A stretch of 64,000 nucleotides of DNA from Lottia gigantea (GCF_000327385.1 NW_008708358.1:2983376-3047375), one strand, 5' to 3'; counted from the first letter of the stretch, positions 33,643 to 44,757 are shown. Notes: generated by a model from the sequence alone, not told the origin. Translations and numbers: made by a program.

Positions 33643-33942
33643 GTAGTTGAGAAAATGTCAAGACCAGACGGTGACCAGGTCATCATGGAGTTAAGAGTTC
33701 AGGATATTTGTTCTAGTTCAATAAAAGGAACGCAATACATTGTACAATTTAATCCTGTTTTCTTCCAATGTAATTACTCAAAACCAAACGTTGTTCATCA
33801 GCAATTCTATCAGTTGATAGACAACACTTTTGTCTCCAATGCTGAAAAGTTTATGCAGAATTCTTCCCATGTATTTATTCCTGAAAAACACCTGTCATGT
33901 GATCTAAATCTACCACAATGGAAGGATCAGTCGAATGTGTAA
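33643..33942 (+). CDS. possible single exon, unrecognised protein
   Basis: This is an open frame of about 99 codons reading VEKMSRPDGDQVIMELRVQD at its start and ending at a TAA within AATGTGTAAGAAC. The residue mix (many Gln, Val, Asp, Glu, His, Pro; one Trp near the end) is more like a real protein than the AT-driven frames elsewhere, and no repeat underlies it. A pyrimidine-leaning ATTGTTATTACCAG just upstream could be a 3' splice site, and GTAAGA at the end could be a 5' splice site, which would make this one internal exon instead of a complete gene. An in-frame ATG lies at 33655. I recognise no domain. Upstream, a short frame in another phase (near 33469-33577) ends in a stop. It may instead be a decayed gene piece. 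Confidence 0.27.
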   Translation, partial: VVEKMSRPDGDQVIMELRVQDICSSSIKGTQYIVQFNPVFFQCNYSKPNVVHQQFYQLIDNTFVSNAEKFMQNSSHVFIPEKHLSCDLNLPQWKDQSNV

Positions 33943-34594
33943 GAACATAGCATTGGATATATCTTTGCTGATCTTTGAAAATCTTGTAACTTATTTAACC
34001 TCCTTTTGAGGAGAGCAAAAAACGAAGGGGTTGAAATTATTATAGGCAATCTAGTCAAACCTTACGGAGAATAAAAGACAGTATATTTTGAATTCTAAAA
34101 TTATCAACATTAAATAAATTTTTAGGAAGAAAATTGGAGACCCTATCTTTAAACAATGTATCAATGACATCTGAAAAGTACTATAAACCCCAGACAGAGA
34201 TATGTAAAATGATAGAGAGACATACGTAGAATGAAGTGAGTTAATTGGGCGTCTGGCCTTGAATGTTAGCACACTGATCTGACACAGTAAACTAAGCTAT
34301 AGGTATAATCTAATGTCATGTGACCTGAGGATATTCCTGATAATATAATCAACATGGAACCAACCTAGAATGATTATACAGACTTTCAGGAATTATGTTT
34401 TGAATGTGTTCATTGAGTACATGTAGCTTGTAAGAAAGTGCATGTGTACTCAATTCTAGTCTACAGACATGCTTGTCAACTTGGTATTACCTTTAAAAGT
34501 CCACATTGCTAATAATGTATACTTATTATTTAAATTCGTTAAACTAGAACCCCTTTTGTAGAGTTTAATTGACTGAAAAATTTAACTAGTTTGG

Positions 34595-35060
34595 CAAGAT
34601 TTGGCGTTATTTTAATATAGATACCCATTGTATATTTCTACCTGTAATTCTGTGGTCAGATTTGACAATTTTTCTGACCAATGACCAGATTTTTTCCCTG
34701 ATAACAATATTGTCCAGCCCTTGCTTTGCCATCATTTAATGTGAAAACCCACTACATTAATATGTACCTGAATTTATATGGTCAGATTGGAAATTTTCTA
34801 CTGACCATAAACCAGATGAAGAAAATCTGATACCAATATTGCTCAACCCTAGGTTCGTCATTATTTTATAGCCAATCCAATATGAACATTTCTACCTGTG
34901 ATTTTGCAGTCAGATTTGACATTTTCTACTGACCATTAACTGTTACTTTTATAAGACCACCCTCCTCAATATAAAAACTGTCATTTTGTGACCAGATCTG
35001 AAAATTTCTACTGATCGGACGTTAACCTGATATTTTTCCCTGATACAATGGACCTTCTAA
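34595..35060. repeat. decayed tandem repeat of about 130 bp, four copies
   Basis: Recurrent blocks are TTTCTACCTGTAATTCTGTG then GTCAGATTTGACAATTTT, ATATGGTCAGATTGGAAATT, TTTGCAGTCAGATTTGACAT and TTTGTGACCAGATCTGAAAA, each followed by CTGACCA and TCCCTGATA-like sequence. Confidence 0.6.
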
Positions 35061-35119
35061 TAAAGTCAATCTAATACAAGATAAGGCATGAAACTAACAG
35101 ATTGTGGACAAGTAGAAGT

Positions 35120-35425
35120 TCTTGTTATCTATTATATCAATAACAGACCATCTGGACTAGCAATATTCTAACAATAACTCTCAGCAGATAACCTCTTTAC
35201 CTGGGCAAATTGATTTGATGTGACTCAATTTTGTTGTTAAATAAGTTATTGCAAGAAGAAAACTAACATAAAACCATCAGAACTGCAATTCTTGGATGAC
35301 CATCTTGAATAGCTATATTTTATCAATAATATGAGATATATAACCTCTTTACTTGATCTTCTTTATTTGATATGAGCCAATTTGATCCTATTGTTAACGA
35401 GAATAAATTATTGCAAACAAAATAA
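35120..35425. repeat. decayed two-copy duplication, about 180 bp
   Basis: GATAACCTCTTTACCTGGGC then AAATTGATTTGATGTGA is echoed by ATATAACCTCTTTACTTGAT then TTATTTGATATGAGCCA. Both are followed by AAATAAGTTATTGCAAGAAG- or AATAAATTATTGCAAACAAA-type sequence. Confidence 0.55.
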
Positions 35426-35782
35426 CACTACAAGCTCATCCAACTTTCAGTTTCTGTTTCTGATTTATATATAAATATTTAATCATGAATCCTGTAATAT
35501 GAAATTAGTCTGAAGTCTGATTATTTTCACTAGTGGGTCAGGGCATGCTTACAACTTGGCAATCTGATTAAGAGTCCACATAGTAATTTTGTAGGTTCGT
35601 CGAATTGGTATCAGTATCACCTCACAGAGTTCATGAGGACTATATTTGTTTTTTGGTATGATTTATTAATATTTATTGGTAGATAGCCTGACCAATGATG
35701 ATGGACAAGACGGTCTGTAGTATAATATTGCTATTAGGATTAATAATTTAAATTGATTGTTTCAAGAAAATCAAATCCTGGC

Positions 35783-35881
35783 AAAATTTCCCTCATGGCA
35801 TTCTGCATGGTGTTGCCCGTCTTCATTAGCCCACATGGTGCAGAAAAGAAGGACATAAAACTCCATTCATTTCATTTCATT
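35783..35881 (+). mobile_element. SINE-2, 3' fragment
   Basis: CATGGCATTCTGCATGGTGT, TGCCCGTCTTCATTAGCCCA, GGTGCAGAAAAGAAGGACAT, then AAAACTCCATTCATTTCATT identify the SINE-2 3' end. The CATTT tail is intact. Confidence 0.85.
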
Positions 35882-37075
35882 TAATGAAATCAAAAAGGGG
35901 TTTTATAGTTTATTAAGAATACTTAAAGCACTGTTGTAATTGTTCTTGTCTATCCTCTGTGGAGTAGGAGACAGAGATCAGCAATGACATCATTGATAAT
36001 GGTATGTGTACCACACGATATAAACACTGTTACTGCTGTAAGAGTGGTTGTCCTACCATCTGTCCTAGACAGACATGCCTTCTATTTTTAATCTTTAACG
36101 GCTCTGAAAAACCTTGACCATAGCACAATTCTCAATGTTTAAAGGATTTTGACTATAATGCTATAAGTACCGTACATTATAAACTAGTGGCAATAACTAT
36201 TTCACAGATACCTCTATGAGTGCCTCGAGTAGTGGATGTACCAAAATTTGTATCAGTGGAACATTCAAAGGTCATTTTGACATGACTGCCAAATCAGCAA
36301 ACTGTGAGTTTGAACTCTAAAGACAGTAACAATGTCAGCTTAGCTTGATCTAACAAAGTACAACATATTGAAACATAAAATTCCATTTTATTTAGGTTAT
36401 TTGAAATGGCTTTATTTGTTCAGATAAAAGTGTAATAAATGTTAAGGTAAAAGTGGCTTTTATAGTAAACCTGACTTGTTAATGGGGGCTTTATTTCTTC
36501 TGCCATTTAACTTCATTGATCTGGTAGACTTTTTTATCCAGTATTTATTTCATTTGAGTAATTTGTTTGTCTGAATACAAACTTTCATATTAAGTTAAAA
36601 GGGCCATACAAAAGTTTTATAAAGTTGTACTCTTGTGAATATTAAGGTTTATGGACAATTGTAAAAAGATCTCGATCAGCATTTTAACAAACTGAAAGAC
36701 TTCCTGTACAGAGACCTTAGGATATTTACTCACTGTCGAGGACAGTCTGGGCTGACCAAGTGATGTGAGATAGGCCTAATAACTAATTATTCCTTACAAT
36801 ACCAGGGACAAACTGAGATCTATCAGGCGTAAAATTACATATAAATATTCACTGGGTCATTAAGTCATTCTGATCTACTAACTGAATCCTTTCTCAGAAT
36901 ATTTTAAATGAGTATTTGATCCTCTAAGCTTCCAGATTTACTTTCAGATGAAATAATATGCTCTTATACATGATTCACTTAAAGGTATATATTCGTCAAA
37001 TTCACTTTAAAACTAAACCCAATGTTTCTTCCAATCAACTTTGGCTAAATTTTCTATTAACTGGATAACCAATCT
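35882..37075. other. AT-rich DNA, no gene seen
   Basis: Nothing recognisable is present. A TTAAAGGTATATATTCG near 36979 resembles a MITE-C end but has no supporting interior. Confidence 0.5.
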
Positions 37076-37430
37076 TTAATGGGACAGATGTGCCATTTTG
37101 GGTGTTCATTTTAGTCTTGAATATATGTAAATAATCTTCAGAAGTACCAGAAATGTATAAATATCGCATAATTCCTTAAAAAATACTTCAAACTAGGAAC
37201 TTTACTCACTATTTCTATAGATGTCTCTTCTATATATCACAGAGTATCTTAAATTGACGAGTCGTCTTTTTAATATTCAAACGCAGATAATCCTGGACAT
37301 ACATGGATTTGAAGGCTGATATTTCGAAGGTGTGCTGTGAACACTTTTACTGATTGGCTTAGCTCAAAAATTCCTGTTTCTGAGACTAAAATATGATTGG
37401 CCAAAATGAATGGCGCATCTGTCCCTTTAA
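37076..37430 (+). mobile_element. MITE-B copy 3, complete
   Basis: TTAA lies at 37076-37079 and 37427-37430. The ends TGGGACAGATGTGCCATTTT and AATGGCGCATCTGTCCCT are inverted repeats with few mismatches, the best preserved in the family. The interior is collinear with 23307-23639. There is no transposase sequence, so a full-length partner would have been needed for movement. Confidence 0.9.
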
Positions 37431-37547
37431 GAATGTCATTATCTATGTGACATTTGACTGACAGCTAGCGATAGGTTCTAAATAAATTTGATTTTTGATT
37501 AAGTAAAATTTTTTTTGGTCGTCCCTCCCTTAAGTATCACAGAGTTC

Positions 37548-37815
37548 TTTTCACAAGTTTTGGCTCCTGTCACAAGTGTTGGCTCCTTTCCACGGGTTTT
37601 GGCTCCTCTCCACAGGTTTTGGCTTCTTTCACAAGTTTTGGATCTGTCAAAAGTTTTGGCTCCTGTCGCAAGAAGTGATCACTGTCCCTCCATCTTTTAA
37701 CCATTTAACTAATACAGAGCTCTTTTGACAAGATTTGTCTCCTTCCAAAAGATTTGTCTCCTTCCACAAGATTGCCTCCTTTCACAAGATCGCCTCCTTT
37801 CACAAGATTTGTCTC
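37548..37815. repeat. degenerate minisatellite of about 20 bp
   Basis: The left half has units such as CACAAGTTTTGGCTCCTGT. After about 50 bp of less regular sequence, the right half has CACAAGATTTGTCTCCTTC. Both share CACAAG and CTCCTTTC, so they are two sub-families of one array. A 61-codon plus-strand frame (37515-37700) is repeat-driven. Confidence 0.8.
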
Positions 37816-38441
37816 AATTCTTTTTGGATGAATTAGTTTTTTACTTTCTACGGTTATAACTAATATTAAATTTGTTCATGTTTTTGTTTCCAATTACAAA
37901 TCTTTTACAAAATTTGGACATTTTCTAATCAGAAAATAAGCTGTATTGATAATAACGCCAATTCAGCAGTATGGATTCTAATTGTTACAACACTAAAATT
38001 ACGCGAATTTACGAGATTTCAATTTTAAAAGTATTGAAAACATATTGAAGGCATATTGAAGGCAATCATCTGGAAGAAGGCTTCAAGCTCAAACGGGAAA
38101 TTAATCTCAAAATCAAATAACTTGATGTTGTTTTTATTGGTTAATAGATATCAAGAAATTCATGTGCAGCATTTCCGCATCATCTCATTCTTAAACTTTT
38201 TAACGAATGTATCTTTTCTTATAATTTATTTTTAGATTGATATTATTTCAAGTGGCGTAAGGATCTGCTAGTTTATTAAAATATCGAGTATACTTGTAAC
38301 ACCACTCTATCTGTGTATTTGATTATTGGTCTTTGATTTGATTTTAACAAGATCTTTACCACCTTGAAATTGAAATAGTTTCTGAAAGGATTGAAAGTTT
38401 AATTGTATTGAATCTTAATCAAAATATATCTGGAAATATTA

Positions 38442-38480
38442 AAACAGAACTTGAAACATGTTGTTAATCAGAGTTAAAGG
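38442..38480 (+). repeat. repeat G, short fragment
   Basis: ATTAAAACAGAACTTGAAAC then ATGTTGTTAATCAGAG resembles the left part of the copies at 25728 and 55412. Confidence 0.35.
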
Positions 38481-38613
38481 CATGAAAAAGATGTTAATTA
38501 AGTTTATTGACCACAGAACATGTAACTATCCGAGTCTGTTAAGTTTAATCGATATTTCAGAAATTACATTTCTTTTGCCTTCCAATGTTTAATTCCAAAA
38601 CTAGGGATCCAGC

Positions 38614-39585
38614 ATGACGAGAGCTTTTACCAATTTAACCCATGTGTGTGATTGTTTATGTATGTTGCAACAATCCAAATAAGTGGTTGGAAGATGACAA
38701 GTTAACGTCTGCTTCCGTCTAAAACTAATATCATAGACTTGGTAGTTGTTGGCAGATGACAAGTTAACGTCCACTTCCAGCTAACTGATATCACAAACTA
38801 GGTAGTTGTTGGTAGATGACAAGTTAACGTCTGCATCAAGCTAACTGATATCACAGACTAGGTAGTTGTTGGTAGATGACAAGTTAATGTCCACTTCGAG
38901 CTAACTGATATCACAGAATAGGTAGTTGTTAGTAGATGACAAGTTAACGTCTGCATCAAGCTAACTGATATCACAGACTAGGTAGTTGTTGGTAGATGAT
39001 TAGTTAACGTCCACTTCCAGCTAACTGATATCACAGACAAGGTAGTTGTTGGCAGATGACAAGTTAATGTCCACTTCCAGCTAACTGATATCACAGACAA
39101 GGTAGTTGTTGGCAGATGACAAGTTAATGTCCACTTCCAGCTAACTGATATCACAGACTAGGTAGTTGTTGGTAGATGACAAGTTAATGTCCACTTCCAG
39201 CTAACTGATATCACAGACTAGGTAGTTGTTGGTAGATGACATGGTAACGTCTGCTTCCAGCTAACTGATATCGCAGACTAGGCAGTTAGTGGTAGATGGC
39301 ACATTAACGCCTGCATCCAGCTAACTGATATCACAGCCTAGGTAGTTGTTGGTAGATGACAAGTTAATGTCCGTTTCCAGCGGTTGCTGATATCTTGGAC
39401 TAGGTAATTGTTGGTAGTAGAAGTAGTTGGTAGTTGGATTGGTTCAATTATATGAAACTGTACTGTTGGTTTTAGTATATATTTCCAAAACTTGCTGTCC
39501 TTGTGTCAGCAGTATAAGTGAAGAGTTTACCAATTTAACACGCGTGTGTGATGGTGTGTGTTTGTTGTAACAATTCCATTAGATA
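38614..39585. repeat. 60-bp satellite array framed by direct repeats
   Basis: About 12 units of TAGGTAGTTGTTGGTAGATG then ACAAGTTAACGTCCACTTCC then AGCTAACTGATATCACAGAC fill about 38690-39415. The period is exactly 60 bp, except that the last unit (about 39342-39400) is 62 bp with CGGTTGCTGATATC in place of CTAACTGATATC. The array lies between two related segments, TTTACCAATTTAACCCATGT then GTGTGATTG (38626) and TTTACCAATTTAACACGCGT then GTGTGATGG (39526). Confidence 0.95.
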
Positions 39586-39944
39586 ATGAAAGATGTTATC
39601 AAGATAGTATCAGTTTGTAGCCATCTATATTCTTATATTACCTGATTACAGTTTTTATTATTGTCTCTTGTTTTTAACAGGATATCTGAGAATTATTCTT
39701 GATAACTCCTGTATTGAATCATTAATTCTTGATATTTGACTATTGTTTAGCAGCAACTTGATACCATCATTGGAAAATAAAAATAGAAATGTCAATTGGT
39801 GCAATCTATGTGAAATAAACACTTCCTGAAATCTCCAGACTTTGACAGGATATTTTGAAATTTTCTGGTATTGAATCATTAAGTTTAGAAGTAATTTGCA
39901 GAAATTTGTTGCCAAATAAAGGACAAATGGGAAGGTCAGAGACC

Positions 39945-40065
39945 TTATTCTTTAAACTTAACTTTTGATGATTCTACTGTTCCTGTCATCTGATTGGTCA
40001 ATCACTAAAATTGATATTAAATTAAGTTTACCCAATCAGATTACTGTATTTCTTAAAAACTGGAT
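39945..40065. mobile_element. MITE-F copy 2
   Basis: CCTGTCATCTGATTGGTCAA near 39983 opposes TTACCCAATCAGATTACTGT near 40028. The arrangement and inner AAATT-rich spacer match 7255-7380. Confidence 0.5.
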
Positions 40066-40194
40066 TTTTATTGAATTTAAGTTTTGGAGAGGAAGTTCCC
40101 AGGACTTTTGAAAAATTTCATCCTGAAAATTAAGATCTGAATAGATTTATTTAAAAGAAAACTGGTTAGGATAATAAAAAAGTTAAATGAAGTA

Positions 40195-40305
40195 GACCCA
40201 GCATAATGTACCTTATTGCACACTGCTGAATATTGATCGTCTTTGTTAGCCTAACAATTTGCGGAGTGCTATAAAGTAAAATTCCAATTCATTTTTGCTT
40301 GACCT
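40195..40305 (+). mobile_element. SINE-2, decayed 3' fragment
   Basis: TTATTGCACACTGCTGAATA, CGTCTTTGTTAGCCTAACA, GAGTGCTATAAAGTAAAATT and CCAATTCATTTT follow the SINE-2 3' end with many substitutions. Confidence 0.5.
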
Positions 40306-40914
40306 ATAAAAACAAAAAATTTGTATGAAAACTTTTTAAAATAGAAGTTATTTTTATATTTGAATTTTTCTATGAATACTTTAGTTCTTTTGGAATGATT
40401 TTGATATGATATGAATTTTTAGATCAATATTAAAACTAAGATAAGCAGTATTTTCTTTAAATCAGGGTGGAATAATTCTAAACCTCTGAGGGTTTTACTG
40501 TTGTATTAAATGTCTAGTATGAAATAGAATTTTAAATGGCTACAATTTATACTTTCGGTTTATCATTGGGCCAATCTGACAGACCTATATCATAAGATTA
40601 GGTTTTAATACTAAAATGTCTAGTTTTTACTTGAATTATTTATGACAGTATTTTTCTACAAGGTTGATGGTAATTCGTATTCATTATTTGTTTCACGGAA
40701 CCACTCGTTGAAAATTGACTTGGATTAAGGATGGATTGTAATGTCTGCAGTTTTCAGAATAACTTCAAAGTTGATTAAGGATACATTGTTGTTCATGAAG
40801 GGATATTTTCGTCGAGATTTTTTGGTTTACTAGCTTATAAATGCTTGATTTCAGATTTATTTTTTTTATGTAGATGAAGCTAAGCTCAATCAGCTGATAA
40901 AAGTAATATAAATA

Positions 40915-42892
40915 ACAGTGGTATTTCTATATCTCTCTACAATTGATGTATTGAGCACTATTTTAACAGTGGTATTTCTATATCACTCTACAATTGATGT
41001 ATTGAGCACTATTTTAACAGTGGTATTTCTATATCCCTCTACAATTGATGTATTGAGCACTATTTTAACAGTGGTATTTCTATATCTCTCTACAATTGAT
41101 GTATTGAGCACTATTTTAACAGTGGTATTTCTATATCTCTCTACAATTGATGTATTGAGCACTATTTTAACAGTGGTATTTCTATATCTCTCTACAATTG
41201 ATGTATTGAGCACTATTTTAACAGTGGTATTTCTATATCACTCTACAATTGATGTATTGAGCACTATTTTAACAGTGGTATTTCTATATCCCTCTACAAT
41301 TGATGTATTGAGCACTATTTTAACAGTGGTATTTCTATATCACTCTACAATTGATGTATTGAGCACTATTTTAACAGTGGTATTTCTATATCTCTCTATA
41401 ATTGATGTATTGAGTACTATTTTAACAGTGGTATTTCTATATCACTCTACAATTGATGTATTGAGCACTATTTTAACAGTGGTATTTCTATATCCCTCTA
41501 CAATTGATGTATTGAGCACTATTTTAACAGTGGTATTTCTATATCACTCTACAATTGATGTATTGAGCACTATTTTAACAGTGGTATTTCTATATCACTC
41601 TATAATTGATGTATTGAGCACTATTTTAACAGTGGTATTTCTATATCTCTCTACAATTCATGTATTGAGCACTATTTTAACAGTGGTATTTCTATATCGC
41701 TCTACAATTGATGTATTGAGCACTATTTTAACAGTGGTATTTCTATATCTCTCTACAATTGATGTATTGAGCACTATTTTAACAGTGGTATTTCTATATC
41801 CCTCTACAATTGATGTATTGAGCACTATTTTAACAGTGGTATTTCTATATCTCTCTACAATTGATGTATTGAGCACTATTTTAACAGTGGTATTTCTATA
41901 TCACTCTACAATTGATGTATTGAGCACTATTTTAACAGTGGTATTTCTATATCTCTCTACAATTGATGTATTGAACACTATTTTAATAGTAGTATTTCTA
42001 TATCACTCTACAATTGATGTATTGAGCACTATTTTAACATTTCTATATCGCTCTACAATTGATGTATTGAGCACTATTTTAACAGTGGTATTTATATATC
42101 GCTCTACAATTGATGTATTGAGCACTATTTTAACATTTCTATATCACTCTACAATTGATGTATTGAGCACTATTTTAACAATGGTATTTCTATATCTCTC
42201 TACAACTGATGTATTGAGCACTATTTTAACAATGGTATTTCTATATCTCTCTGCAACTGATGTATTAAGCACTATTTTAACAGTGGTATTTCTATATCTC
42301 TCTACAATTGATGTATTGAGCACTATTTTAACAGTGGTATTTCTATATCTCTCTACAATTGATGTATTGAGCACTATTTTAACAGTGGTATTTCTATATC
42401 ACTCTACAATTGATGTATTGAGCACTATTTTAATAGTGGTATTTCTATATCACTCTACAATTGATGTATTGAGTACTATTTTAACAGTGGTATTTCTATA
42501 TCTCTCTACAATTGATGTATTGAGCACTATTTTAACAGTGGTATTTCTATATCACTCTACAATTGATGTATTGAACACTATTTTAATAGTGGTATTTCTA
42601 TATCACTCTACAATTGATGTATTGAGCACTATTTTAACGATTTCTATATCGCTCTACAATTGATGTATTGAGCACTATTTTAACAGTGGTATTTATATAT
42701 TGCTCTACAATTGATGTATTAACCATATTTTAACAGTGGTATTTCTATATCACTCTACAATTGATGTATTAACCATATTTTAACAGTGGTATTTCTATAT
42801 CACTCTACAATTGATGTATTGAGCACTATTTTAACAATGGTATTTCTATATCTCTCTACAACTGATGTATTAAGCACTATTTTTACAGTGAT
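40915..42892. repeat. 51-bp satellite, about 39 copies
   Basis: The unit is ACAGTGGTATTTCTATATCT then CTCTACAATTGATGTATTGA then GCACTATTTTA. Because 51 is divisible by three, the plus strand stays open for 581 codons (40918-42663; repeat peptide VVFLYLSTIDVLSTILT), and stretches of 72-76 codons are open on the minus strand. One base, in TATCNCTCTA, takes all four states among otherwise near-identical units: among the first 34 units T about 14, A about 13, C about 4, G about 3. Units near 42030 and 42130 lack the ACAGTGGT segment, and two units near 42710 and 42770 lack GAGC. Confidence 0.98.
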
Positions 42893-42895
42893 AAT

Positions 42896-43265
42896 ATTGA
42901 ATTTGTTAACAGACGTCAAATGCTCCCTTGTCATTTTTTTTATGACAGTGAAATTTCTCTTTAAACAATGTTTCCTGCCTGTGAATTTCTGATATTTGTT
43001 TTTTTATTTCATTATAATATTTAATTGACTCCTGCTATGGGACCTGCTGTGGAATTTATTAACAGATGTCAAGTTCTCCCTTGTCATTTTTTTATGACAG
43101 CGAAATTTCACATTGAATAATGCTCCCTGCCTGAGAATTTCTGATTTTTAGATTTTTTTTCAATTTAATTGACTACTGTTATTGGATTTTATCAACTCAA
43201 CATGTCGAGTGCTTTTTTGTCATGTATTGTTTAGCGTGAAGTTTCACACCAACTCCCTGCTGGCG
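42896..43265. repeat. decayed tandem repeat of about 150 bp, three copies
   Basis: TTGTTAACAGACGTCAAATG then CTCCCTTGTCATTTTTTT recurs as TTATTAACAGATGTCAAGTT then CTCCCTTGTCATTTTTTT (43058), and as TTATCAACTCAACATGTCGA then GTGCTTTTTTGTCATG (43189). Each is followed by a GTGAAATTTC-like and a CTCCCTGCCTG-like block. It directly abuts the 51-bp array. Confidence 0.75.
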
Positions 43266-44433
43266 AACAACTCAATATCCCCAACCTTTTTACATAGAGA
43301 ATGGTTGTTTATTTTAGTGTTTTGAACGTGAATGATTTAAGTAAAGTTTGTGTCTAATGCATTCTACAACTGACTGGCTTAATGGCTCCCTAGAGACCAG
43401 AGTCATAATTGTAGACTGGAGAAATCATTAATGAGCATTATTGTACTAAATCCTCTTGTATTGTTTCATTAAAAGCATTTTTTATCACATTAAAGAGACT
43501 AGAGACTAAAATATAAATCAGATCCTGAAGGAATTGTAATGCTACAGTTTCAGGATGTCTGTAAAAGGTTAACAATATGCTTCCGTTTAAATAAAAATGG
43601 TTTTCACAAAAGGTTTTATCTTCAGAACAAAACTACAAAATGCTTTGAAATATTTTCTTCCTTATGGAGATCAGAGTTCCGGTCTCTCTTCAGTATTTAT
43701 TATCTTACAAGAAATATTACCCTCCTGTGATAAATATAATCGTTTGATCATTATACCTTTACTACAGGGGAGTCTGGACATTAAAGGATTAGTTTAGGAA
43801 GTGCCTATATTTGTGTCTTAAAATAAGTTAAATTTAAAAATTGATTTTAAAGTGTACTTATCTAGTGCTTTTCCCTCCTGGGCCAAAATTCAAATGTTAA
43901 CTTTATTTAAAATGAAACCGAGATGCATTTGCTTTTATACCAGGTCATTGCGTCCTCATATTTCCTTGGTTTCTATTTTCTGTCATTCCAAACCGGAAAA
44001 TTCATAGACTATTTTTGTCTATTTGTGTCTCTTTAAAGCAGCCGTAAACTTGTCCTGGTGCCATTAGTGTAAGGTTTTATTTGTTTTTTACATGACTAAG
44101 TATGTTATTTGGTGTAAGGAAGTTGATCTACGGTCTTTCTATCAACAGCAGTCCATTAAACATAATCTTCTAAGTCTCAGGTAGACAGATCTGGATCATA
44201 TTGTGTCCATTATAGATTTTATTCTGGTCATTCAGGAAATGTACATTCAGGAAGTTGTTCTTAAAACGGTGAATATAAAACTGAATGGTTATTTATTTGC
44301 ATTACACTTAGAGTTTTCTATTTAAAGAGTTGTCATGAATTTCCACAGGACACAGGAAATGTAAGAGGCAGTTGTTTTAAAATGTTGATGGTAATTGTGA
44401 GGAATAATCATTGTATCAATTACAACTCTGCAT
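43266..44433. other. AT-rich DNA, no gene seen
   Basis: Two overlapping plus-strand frames of 63 and 66 codons (43539-43797) have no motif. I see no repeat. Confidence 0.55.
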
Positions 44434-44757
44434 TTAAAGGGAATGGAAAGAGGTTTTGTAAATTTATGTGTATTTGGGACACTGATAGCATCGATTTGCA
44501 CCATTTTTCCAATTTTCAATCAGACGTCTGTGGTTCCTGCAATTCCACTAGAATTAAGCGTTTTATGACATCACTAACTGCAAAATATGCTGACACACAT
44601 AAGGACTTCACGATTAGTGACGTCATAAAACGCTCAGTTTTGGTGGAATTACAGGAACCACAGACGTCTGATTGGAAAATTGGAATGATGCAAATTGATG
44701 CTATCAATCTCCCCGAAGGACATAAAAATTTAGAAAACCTCTTTACAATCCCTTTAA
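44434..44757. mobile_element. MITE-A, near-perfect palindrome, best copy
   Basis: TTAAAGGGAATGGAAAGAGG at the left mirrors CCTCTTTACAATCCCTTTAA at the right. Further in, TCAGACGTCTGTGGTTCCTG mirrors CAGGAACCACAGACGTCTGA, and AAGCGTTTTATGACATCACT mirrors AGTGACGTCATAAAACGCT. The arms of about 150 bp leave a short centre near 44580-44620, so the transcript would fold into one long hairpin. TTAA borders both ends. Open frames of 128 (plus) and 63-65 (minus) codons inside are by-products of the arms. Confidence 0.93.

Noticed and set aside
36979-36996. MITE-C left end (TTAAAGGTATA)
   Set aside because: There is no interior match to the family within the next 100 bp.
38690-39415. CRISPR-like array
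   Set aside because: The units are head-to-tail with no distinct spacers, the genome is eukaryotic and there are no cas genes.
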